Positions 1-5,398 of a stretch of DNA of 5,413 nucleotides are shown one piece after another. Positions within the stretch are counted from its first letter, which is position 1. Each line of letters opens with the position of its first letter. Under the pieces are notes generated by a model, which did no database searches, was not told where the DNA came from, and saw nothing but the letters and a program-made list of their open reading frames with translations. The stretch is from QQUK01 sp913009765 (GTDB lineage Bacteria; Zixibacteria; MSB-5A5; GN15; FEB-12): contig CALCCW010000122.1 in NCBI GenBank assembly GCA_937900185.1, positions 1-5,413 of the forward strand, written 5' to 3'. A program made the position numbers and the translations under genes.

Positions 1-58
1 AGACGGCATACGAGATATATCAGTGTGACTGGAGTTCAGACGTGTGCTCTTCCGATCT
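1..58. other. Untrimmed Illumina P7/TruSeq adapter (artefact)
   Basis: These bases are synthetic, not genomic. Positions 1-16 match the inner part of the Illumina P7 flow-cell sequence (AGACGGCATACGAGAT). Positions 17-24 (ATATCAGT) sit exactly where the index belongs. Positions 25-58 match the TruSeq read-2 adapter, starting GTGACTGGAG and ending CTTCCGATCT. Read on the other strand the index is ACTGATAT, which from memory is TruSeq index 25. Genomic sequence therefore begins at 59. The adapter supplies a spurious GTG start at 44 that would add five false residues (MLFRS) to the first gene. Confidence 0.98.
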
Positions 59-430
59 GGCATGATTGCAGTACATGATAGTCAAACGGTTATGCTGTAT
101 AATTATGAGTTTCCTCTTTTAGGACTACCCGATATAGAAGCTGAGAACAATGATGTTATTTTCTTAAATCAAAACTATCCCAACCCGTTTAACTTGGAAA
201 CTGTAATATGTTATTCATTACCGCAAAAAACAAAAGTGCAGATTTCAGTGTATAATATTATTGGTCAAAAAATAAATACGCTGATACAAGCTGTACAGGA
301 GGCAGGAAATCATACAGTGAGATGGAATGGAAAAAGTGTCAGCGGAAATATTGTCGCAAGTGGAATTTATTTATATAAGTTAGAAACTGACGATAAAACA
401 GAAACAAAGAAAATGATTCTGCTCAAATAA
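59..430 (+). CDS. C-terminal fragment of a secreted protein with type IX secretion sorting domain
   Basis: This is a 5'-truncated gene: the frame is open from the first genomic base and stops with TAA at 428-430, leaving 123 residues. The last ~85 residues form a typical T9SS type A sorting domain. It starts LNQNYPNPFN, followed by VQISVYNIIGQKI, an AGNHTVRWNGK segment, VASGIYLYKLE and a C-terminal KKMILLK. In this family the domain directs a Sec-exported protein through the outer membrane, after which it is normally cleaved and the cargo is released or anchored on the surface. The usual FNPxT is FNLET here, a minor deviation. The functional part of the protein lies upstream and is missing, so the cargo cannot be named. 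The 40 residues before the sorting domain show no motif I recognise. The apparent GTG start at 44 is in adapter and should not be used. The gene converges on the next one with no spacer. Confidence 0.9.
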   Translation, partial: GMIAVHDSQTVMLYNYEFPLLGLPDIEAENNDVIFLNQNYPNPFNLETVICYSLPQKTKVQISVYNIIGQKINTLIQAVQEAGNHTVRWNGKSVSGNIVASGIYLYKLETDDKTETKKMILLK

Positions 431-1525
431 CTATTCTTTTTTATCTTTAATCTCAAGTTCCCGCAAATCTACTTTATAAAATTGTCGTGTGTCTCTTGTA
501 CTATCAACAATAATAGGTAAAGCATTGTCATACTGAAACGGGTTGGTGACAACTGCTTCAACACCTCTGTACGAAGTAGAATAATAAAATGCCGTTAAGA
601 TATGATCCCAACTTTGGGCAACAGCAGGAAGCGGATTATTAGATTTTGCCTCTAAACGAAAAGTGTAAATTCCTTGTGGTTTATAATAAGTCCTCGTTAC
701 AAATATCGGAAAATAATTTGTCCCTGAATTTTGATAACCGGACAAACCGGCGATATTGTAATATGGAAACTGTGTTCCGCCCCCTTCATTCTCATCAATT
801 TGTACTATTGCTGAATTGGCTCCGGTTGTCCCCGATAATAACAGATAACATTTCCCATACAACACAATATAACCATCAGCCGGTGTCTCTATTGTTACGG
901 TCGTAAGATCTATCATTTCACTATTTGTGAGAGTAGTAAGTGAAATATCTATTGATGAGGTAAGCCCGGGTTCATTTAATATCTCTTCTGCATTTACAGA
1001 TGAGTCGGGAAGTATCAACGCTGAGTCTCCAATTTTATGTTGGAGAGTTATATAACTATTACCAAGCAAATCAAAAATTGTCAGGCTGCGATTGTCAGAA
1101 TCTGTTTGGATAGTCTGAAGCCCGATACTGTCATAACCGCTTATTTCAGATGCCGAGAAGGTATAAGCAGATGCACCAAGCCGACTGCGGGGGAGAAGAG
1201 CTTCACCTCCTATCCGAAGTTCAAGAAACAATGTCGGATATTGTTGAAAAAGAGAACTGCTTAAATTATTTGATGAACCAATCTGATATGAAAATAGTCC
1301 ATTTGATGTTTGCACATTCGTATTTTCAGCCCAAACAACTGAACCGCCGACAGAATCGGTGTAGAGTATAAAATCGACAGAATATACCCCATCGGCAGCA
1401 GGAGTACCGTCAATACCCGTAAGCTGACCTTGGTAGCTGATTTGTCTTTCCGAAGCCGTCAGTATAGTATGGCTTACAATAAAACAAAGCAATATGAGTT
1501 CTGTTAAATAACGCTTATTCATCAT
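431..1525 (-). CDS. Secreted beta-rich protein with N-terminal ISYQGQL domain, function unknown
   Basis: The product is 364 aa when started at the ATG at 1525-1523. A second ATG follows at once at 1522, and a TTG at 1570 would place polar residues before the signal peptide, so I reject it. Residues 1-25 look like a Sec signal peptide: a KR pair, a hydrophobic LTELILLCFIVSHTIL core, and cleavage after TAS. Residues ~27-125 match a module I know from exported FCB-group proteins, also seen next to tail-fibre-like or peptidase domains: ISYQGQL, then G-x-Y-x-V-x-F-x-L-Y, VVWAEN, NGLFSYQIGS, LELRIGGEALLPRSRLGASAYTFSA. Residues ~195-330 form a second beta-rich unit (TPADGYIVLYGKCYLLL, then QSWDHILTAFYYSTSY) that resembles a C1q/TNF-like jelly roll; this is inference from pattern only. 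The tail is charged and there is no T9SS domain, so it is probably periplasmic or surface-associated. No Shine-Dalgarno precedes the start. I cannot name a specific function. Confidence 0.82.
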   Translation of the reverse strand: MMNKRYLTELILLCFIVSHTILTASERQISYQGQLTGIDGTPAADGVYSVDFILYTDSVGGSVVWAENTNVQTSNGLFSYQIGSSNNLSSSLFQQYPTLFLELRIGGEALLPRSRLGASAYTFSASEISGYDSIGLQTIQTDSDNRSLTIFDLLGNSYITLQHKIGDSALILPDSSVNAEEILNEPGLTSSIDISLTTLTNSEMIDLTTVTIETPADGYIVLYGKCYLLLSGTTGANSAIVQIDENEGGGTQFPYYNIAGLSGYQNSGTNYFPIFVTRTYYKPQGIYTFRLEAKSNNPLPAVAQSWDHILTAFYYSTSYRGVEAVVTNPFQYDNALPIIVDSTRDTRQFYKVDLRELEIKDKKE

Positions 1526-1625
1526 GTTGTTAGTATCGGCAATATTTAAGTTGTATCTATAATATCTCAATAATTTTTAAATAATGCAAGCAGTTGTGTA
1601 ATAACTGTAATAATTGCGAATAACA

Positions 1626-1639
1626 GGGTTTGTTTAAAC
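1626..1639. repeat. Possible degenerate repeat terminus (GGGTTTGTTTAAAC)
   Basis: This stretch resembles the left terminus of the element at 1714 (GGTTTGTTGAAAAA): the first eight bases GGTTTGTT are identical and most of the rest matches. It also contains the 8-bp palindrome GTTTAAAC. It may be a relic of another copy, or chance in AT-rich DNA. No matching right end was found nearby. Confidence 0.25.
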
Positions 1640-1713
1640 TAATACTTTAAGTGGAAAATATCTCTAAATAAATTGCCAAATCATCATTTGTTGCGTATGT
1701 TCCCGTTCTAAAA

Positions 1714-1848
1714 GGTTTGTTGAAAAAGTCTTTATTATGAGTCGAAAGACTAAACTTGAGCAGTCAGGAACCCTTTCCTGACTGATTCGTAGTTAGAAAG
1801 TTCACCAAGTCGGACTGATGATATATTAAAGATCTTTTTCAGCAAACC
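1714..1848. repeat. 135-bp non-coding element with terminal inverted repeats (MITE-like), copy 1
   Basis: The left end reads GGTTTGTTGAAAAAG (1714-1728). The right end (1834-1848) is its inverted complement with one mismatch in 15 (GGTTTGCTGAAAAAG on the other strand). The interior has no ORF but contains two hairpins: AGTCTTT/AAAGACT (1727-1733 with 1745-1751) and a perfect 10-bp stem at 1761-1784. Short length, terminal inverted repeats, no coding capacity and a second copy after gatD fit a MITE or REP-like interspersed element. I see no clear target-site duplication; CTA occurs at 1708-1710 and 1849-1851 but does not abut the left end. The right end lies 48 bases before the gatE ATG, so the element may contribute to its promoter or leader. 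Confidence 0.75.
1761..1784. repeat. Perfect 10-bp hairpin inside copy 1
   Basis: CAGTCAGGAA (1761-1770) and TTCCTGACTG (1775-1784) are perfect complements around a CCCT loop. The next bases are ATTCGTAG, so there is no T-tract and it is unlikely to be an intrinsic terminator. It most likely forms part of the repeat element's folded core. Confidence 0.85.
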
Positions 1849-1855
1849 CTATGAT
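1826..1855 (+). promoter_or_regulatory. Candidate promoter for gatE-gatD at the repeat junction
   Basis: TATGAT at 1850-1855 matches five of six bases of a -10 box and straddles the end of the repeat element. The best -35 candidate is TTAAAG at 1826-1831, inside the repeat, with an 18-base spacer and only about half the consensus. If real, the inserted element supplies part of the operon's promoter. A weaker alternative -10 is TACGAT at 1863-1868. FCB bacteria often use other consensus sequences, so this is a weak call. Confidence 0.2.
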
Positions 1856-1883
1856 AGTCGGTTACGATAAAATTTTTGGGTAC

Positions 1884-1887
1884 AGGA
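1884..1887 (+). promoter_or_regulatory. Shine-Dalgarno-like AGGA for gatE
   Basis: AGGA lies nine bases before the ATG at 1897. It supports that ATG over the upstream in-frame TTG at 1876, which has no such site, and over the next ATG at 1906. Confidence 0.5.
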
Positions 1888-1896
1888 AATCCAATT

Positions 1897-3867
1897 ATGA
1901 GTGATATGTTTGATGCGGTACAAAATTTTCATGTGACGAAAAAGAAAGTTGAATACATCGATTTCAAATCGGCGACAAATGAAGATTATGCCAAAATTGG
2001 TTTTAAATGCGGGCTTGAAATTCATCAGCAATTAAAAACTGAAAAAAAATTGTTCTGCCGATGCCCTGCTTCAGTTTACAATGATATAGATGAATATGAT
2101 GCTGAGGTTATTCGTCATATGCGTCCGACCTTAAGTGAACTGGGTGAATATGACGGTACTGCTCTCATGGAATTCCGCACACGAAAAAATATTACCTACC
2201 GTTTAAAAAATGAAACGACTTGTACGTATGAAATTGATGATACACCGCCGTTTCATATCAATAACGATGCCTTAAAAATCGCAATCCAAATTTCACTTTT
2301 GGCTAAACAATCTGTCGTTGGTGAATTACATATTATGCGTAAACAATATCTTGATGGTTCAATTCCTGCCGGATTTCAAAGAACCGGTATTATTGGTATT
2401 GAGGGGGAGATACCTTTAAAAAATAAAACTATCCGATTAATCCAACTTTCTATTGAAGAAGATTCTGCCCGCGAAATTTCTGATATCGGACATGAAAGAG
2501 TCTACCGTACCGACCGTTTGGGCATGCCTTTGATAGAAACAGTTACATATCCTGAAATGCTGACTCCAACAGAAGCTGCCGAAGCGTGCCAGTATTTACG
2601 TTTCCTTGTTCGCTCTACCGGTAATGTCTATACAGGTATCGGAGCTGCTCGCCAAGATGTAAATGTCTCTGCCGAGGGTGGCACTCGTGTTGAAATAAAG
2701 GGTGTGGCTCATATCAAATGGATTCCCCTATTGACCCATAATGAAGCGTTCCGACAGGTTGCTCTTTTGAAGATCAGAGAAGAACTGCTCAAAAGAATCA
2801 AACCGTCCGATTGGAAAATGAAAGTTGTCGAACTTGATTATGATAGACTCAAATCATCTGCTCACTATATCCTCAAAGCAAAAGATGAAAACAAAAAACT
2901 GATAGCAGTCAACCTTCCGAATTTCAAAGGTATCCTCTCACATTTTACCCAACCCGGGCAAATGTTCTCAAACGAAATTGCCGACCGTCTTAAAGTGATT
3001 GCCTGTCTTGAACGCCCCAACATGCTTTCATCTGAAATGCCGAGACCGGAATTCTTTTTTGCCGATGGTGACTATATTAAGAAAGCTCTTAAAGCTGGTG
3101 AAAATGATGCCCAAATTATTTTCTGGACTGATGAATATGACCGACAAATTGCGACAGAAACTATTGAAGAACGCTGTCGAATGGCATTTGAGGGTGTTCC
3201 TAACGAAACTCGAAAAGGACTGCCCGACGGCACAACCATCTTTGAAAGAGTTCTGCCGGGAGCAGATAGAATGTATCCCGATACCGATACCGCCCCAATT
3301 CAAATCCCCGAGGAATGGATTGAACAAATCAGACAAACTTTACCGCATGATGTCTCCGATGAGATGAAAACTCTCGCAGAGTGGAAAATTCCTGAATCTG
3401 CATGGATATATATTTTACGAAATAATCTTATGATGATGATTCGACGTATAAATTATGAAACCGATGTTCCCTATAATTTTATTGCGAAGCTCTTCTCCTT
3501 TGATTTACATCATCTTGAGGGACAGTATGCACAATCTGATAATTTTACATATTCCAAAGTTTTGGGGATGTTTAGGTTTATCAAAGAAGAAAATTTACAC
3601 TATGAAATCTCCCGTCTCATGTTAGTTGAGTTGTACCAACATCCAAATATGCGGTTTGATTCTATGTTAGAAGAACTCAAATTCAAACGACGCGATAAAG
3701 AAAAATTGAAATCGTATATTCCATTGTTGTCCGAGAAATTTGACCAAATAAACACCTCAAAAGAATCCGATGCAAAATTTCATTGGATTATGGGACAGAT
3801 ACGACACAAAGCAATTGGCAATATTGCTCTTACCAAATTATCAAAGTTTGTAAAGGAGAGCATCTAA
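1897..3867 (+). CDS. gatE: Glu-tRNA(Gln) amidotransferase subunit E (GatE, archaeal-type)
   Basis: GatE phosphorylates the glutamate of misacylated Glu-tRNA(Gln) with ATP and amidates it, using ammonia from GatD, to give Gln-tRNA(Gln) in the cytoplasm. The 656-aa product shows the family's landmarks in order. The GatB/GatE kinase core runs from GLEIHQQL (39-46) and LFCRCP (52-57), through SELGEYD, TTCTYEIDDTPP, MRKQYLDGS (147-155) and GFQRT (159-163), to YRTDRLGMPLIE (203-214), RQDVNVS (252-258) and RVEIKGV (264-270). An AspRS-like GAD insertion follows (~305-435, NFKGILSHFTQPGQMFSNEIADRLK). This insertion separates GatE from bacterial GatB. Next is TRKGLPDGTT-x8-GADRMYPDTD (438-464), then helical and YqeY-like tail domains that in this family contact tRNA. 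Length is close to archaeal GatE (~630 aa); about 30 extra residues precede the conserved core. From memory many archaeal enzymes have DGSNTSGFQRT where this has DGSIPAGFQRT. ATG 1897 is chosen for its AGGA site. gatD follows after one base. GatB is excluded by the GAD insert and the partner gene. Confidence 0.96.
   Translation: MSDMFDAVQNFHVTKKKVEYIDFKSATNEDYAKIGFKCGLEIHQQLKTEKKLFCRCPASVYNDIDEYDAEVIRHMRPTLSELGEYDGTALMEFRTRKNITYRLKNETTCTYEIDDTPPFHINNDALKIAIQISLLAKQSVVGELHIMRKQYLDGSIPAGFQRTGIIGIEGEIPLKNKTIRLIQLSIEEDSAREISDIGHERVYRTDRLGMPLIETVTYPEMLTPTEAAEACQYLRFLVRSTGNVYTGIGAARQDVNVSAEGGTRVEIKGVAHIKWIPLLTHNEAFRQVALLKIREELLKRIKPSDWKMKVVELDYDRLKSSAHYILKAKDENKKLIAVNLPNFKGILSHFTQPGQMFSNEIADRLKVIACLERPNMLSSEMPRPEFFFADGDYIKKALKAGENDAQIIFWTDEYDRQIATETIEERCRMAFEGVPNETRKGLPDGTTIFERVLPGADRMYPDTDTAPIQIPEEWIEQIRQTLPHDVSDEMKTLAEWKIPESAWIYILRNNLMMMIRRINYETDVPYNFIAKLFSFDLHHLEGQYAQSDNFTYSKVLGMFRFIKEENLHYEISRLMLVELYQHPNMRFDSMLEELKFKRRDKEKLKSYIPLLSEKFDQINTSKESDAKFHWIMGQIRHKAIGNIALTKLSKFVKESI
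3852..3858 (+). promoter_or_regulatory. Strong Shine-Dalgarno AAAGGAG for gatD
   Basis: AAAGGAG lies within the last codons of gatE, ten bases before the gatD ATG. It fixes the gatD start and implies independent ribosome loading as well as possible coupling across the one-base gap. The leftward secreted-protein gene has no such site. Confidence 0.8.
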
Positions 3868-3868
3868 A

Positions 3869-5251
3869 ATGGCTGATTTATTTAAAGGATACAAAGGAAA
3901 AGCTCTCGAAATTCTCAAATCATACAAAATAAGAGTTTGGAGCGATGCCACAGTGCAGACTACTCGTGGTGAATTTAAGGGGATTGTGCTGCCTCGTTCA
4001 GAAAATGATGATGATTTACATATTGTTCTTAAAATGATTACCGGATACAATGTTGGCATCTCAGTCGATACCATTACCGATATGAAAGAAGATGGGTATA
4101 AAGAAGCACACTACAAAATTCCTGAAAAAGAATTCCCATATTCAGAAGAAAAACCAAATGTCAAACTGTTCGGTACCGGCGGTACAATTGCCTCTCGCTT
4201 AGATTACCGTACCGGAGCAGTTATTCCGGCATTCTCTCCGGGGGAACTCTATGGTGCTGTTCCTGAACTTGCTGATATTTGTAATATGACTACCGAAAAA
4301 CTATTTGCAGTATTTTCTGAAAATATGGGTCCGAAACAATATATAACCCTTGCCAAATCTATCGGCAAAGAGATTGAAAAAGGTATCGACGGTATAGTCG
4401 TCGGGCATGGTACCGATACAATGCATCACACTGCAGCAGCCCTTTCGTTTATGGTGCAGGATTCACCGGTTCCGATTGTGATGGTCGGCTCTCAGCGGTC
4501 ATCAGACAGACCGTCATCCGATGCTGCCCTTAACCTTATCCACGCCACCAAAGCAGCCGCCGAGTCCGACATCGCCGAAGTGATGGTGTGTATGTTTGGT
4601 CCAACCTCTGATGAGTACGGACTGCTTCATTCAGGTGTACGAGTTCGCAAAATGCACTCATCCTATCGATCGACTTTTAGAACTATCGGCGACACGCCAA
4701 TAGCTATGATAAGCAAAGATAACATCACTCACATAAAGGATAACTTTAAGTGCCGACGTAAAGATAGGGATGTGAAAATCTATCCGTACTTTGAGGAAAA
4801 AGTTGCCATCGTGTATTATTATCCTAATATGCAGCCTGATATTATCGACTCGCTTATAGACAACGGGTACAAAGGTATTGTCATTGCAGGAACAGGTTTG
4901 GGGCATGTCAATAAATTAATTTATCCTGCTATTGAACGGGCGACAGCTAAAGGTGTTGCTATTTATATGACTGTTCAAACACTGTGGGGATATGTCCACA
5001 TGTTTGTATATGATACCGGGCGCGACCTTATGGCGATGGGGATTATTCCGGCTGAAAACATGCTGCCGGAGGTTGCCTATATCAAACTTGGATGGGCATT
5101 GGGGCAGACTGATAATTTGGAAAAAGTCAAAGAGATTATGCTGAATCCGATTGCTGATGAAATTACCGAACGTGAACCATATAACGGCTATCTGATTTTC
5201 CAAGGCGGCATTCCCGAAATGGAAGCGTATCTCAAGCGAATACATAAATAA
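3869..5251 (+). CDS. gatD: Glu-tRNA(Gln) amidotransferase subunit D (GatD, asparaginase-like glutaminase)
   Basis: GatD hydrolyses glutamine and channels the ammonia to GatE for synthesis of Gln-tRNA(Gln). The 460-aa product has the GatD-specific N-terminal beta-barrel (~20-75, with GIVLPRSENDDDLHIVLK and GYNVGI), which ordinary L-asparaginases lack. An asparaginase-type catalytic domain follows from ~97. The catalytic set is complete: T106 in TGGTIASRLDYRTGAV, T182 and D183 in GHGTDTM, and K261 in VRVRKMHSS. These correspond to Thr101, Thr177, Asp178 and Lys254 of the Methanothermobacter enzyme, as I recall it. Other landmarks are VGSQRSSDRPSSDAALNL (206-223), GIVIAGTGLGHV (336-347) and TLWGYVHMFVYDTGRDL (371-387). 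Length is slightly above the usual ~420-440 aa. The start is set by AAAGGAG at 3852. It sits one base after gatE in the same operon, as expected for partners of one complex. It cannot be a stand-alone asparaginase given the barrel and the adjacent gatE. Confidence 0.97.
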   Translation: MADLFKGYKGKALEILKSYKIRVWSDATVQTTRGEFKGIVLPRSENDDDLHIVLKMITGYNVGISVDTITDMKEDGYKEAHYKIPEKEFPYSEEKPNVKLFGTGGTIASRLDYRTGAVIPAFSPGELYGAVPELADICNMTTEKLFAVFSENMGPKQYITLAKSIGKEIEKGIDGIVVGHGTDTMHHTAAALSFMVQDSPVPIVMVGSQRSSDRPSSDAALNLIHATKAAAESDIAEVMVCMFGPTSDEYGLLHSGVRVRKMHSSYRSTFRTIGDTPIAMISKDNITHIKDNFKCRRKDRDVKIYPYFEEKVAIVYYYPNMQPDIIDSLIDNGYKGIVIAGTGLGHVNKLIYPAIERATAKGVAIYMTVQTLWGYVHMFVYDTGRDLMAMGIIPAENMLPEVAYIKLGWALGQTDNLEKVKEIMLNPIADEITEREPYNGYLIFQGGIPEMEAYLKRIHK

Positions 5252-5256
5252 AATTA

Positions 5257-5270
5257 TACCCAGCTGGGTA
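5257..5270. repeat. Perfect 14-bp palindrome just after gatD
   Basis: TACCCAGCTGGGTA is self-complementary over all 14 bases and starts five bases after the gatD stop codon. As RNA it could form a 5-bp stem with an AGCT loop. No T-tract follows (GCTCACTCC), so it is not a standard intrinsic terminator. It could be a protein-binding site or a flank of the following repeat. Confidence 0.6.
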
Positions 5271-5316
5271 GCTCACTCCTTGGGGTTTGTTGAAAAACCT
5301 CTAAATTCGGAACATA

Positions 5317-5384
5317 CTTCGACTTCGCTCAGTATGACAAATTGTAAGTTGTTGTCTTTCAAGTCACCCTGAGCGGAGTCGAAG
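5317..5384. repeat. Internal REP-like inverted repeat (CTTCGACTxCGCTCAG)
   Basis: The left arm at 5317-5338 begins CTTCGACTTCGCTCAG. The right arm at 5363-5384 is its inverted complement, matching at 19 of 22 positions. I recognise this arm, with the CCTTCGACTCCGCTCAGGG variant on one strand, as a common interspersed motif of FCB-group and related genomes and metagenomes. That recognition is from memory, not from a search. Confidence 0.75.
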
Positions 5385-5398
5385 GGTCTTGAAAGACA
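5353..5398. repeat. 11-bp perfect inverted repeat inside copy 2
   Basis: TGTCTTTCAAG (5353-5363) and CTTGAAAGACA (5388-5398) pair perfectly, and ACCC (5366-5369) with GGGT (5384-5387) can extend the stem inward after two unpaired bases on the left side. This hairpin overlaps and competes with the inner repeat at 5317-5384, so the element can fold in more than one way. Confidence 0.75.

Larger units (their letters stand above)
1526..1896. other. Divergent intergenic region between secreted-protein gene and gatE
   Basis: These 371 bases hold no gene I can support. The left half (1526-1713) is very AT-rich and should contain the promoter of the leftward gene. Reading leftward, a TATTAT-like box lies near 1562-1567, but no convincing -35 partner stands out. 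The right half is mostly the inverted-repeat element at 1714-1848. The last 48 bases are the leader of gatE. No tRNA, riboswitch or T-box structure was recognised. Confidence 0.7.

Noticed and set aside
646..1371. Open frames on + within the leftward gene
   Set aside because: They lie antisense to a gene with a signal peptide and recognisable domain, and their translations show no family features.
1526..1570. Extension of the leftward gene to a TTG start at 1570 (379 aa)
   Set aside because: It would place 15 polar residues in front of a clear signal peptide; the ATG at 1525 gives a normal secreted N-terminus.
1761..1784. 10-bp hairpin as an intrinsic terminator
   Set aside because: No T-tract follows on + (ATTCGTAG) and none is seen on the other strand; it lies within the repeat element.
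1876..1896. gatE start at TTG 1876 (663 aa)
   Set aside because: ATG 1897 has an AGGA site at a good distance, and the conserved core starts only about 30 residues further on.
1526..1896. tRNA, riboswitch or CRISPR array
   Set aside because: No cloverleaf, T-box or regularly spaced direct repeats were found; the repeats present are inverted pairs.
1897..3867. Bacterial GatB
   Set aside because: The AspRS-like GAD insertion, the GADRMYPDTD motif and the GatD partner are GatE-specific; GatB is also much shorter (about 480 aa).
3028..5245. Open frames antisense to, or in other frames of, gatE and gatD
   Set aside because: The two real genes are well-conserved family members over their full length; the overlapping frames are shadows.
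3869..5251. Stand-alone L-asparaginase
   Set aside because: The N-terminal PRSENDDD barrel and the adjacent gatE identify GatD.
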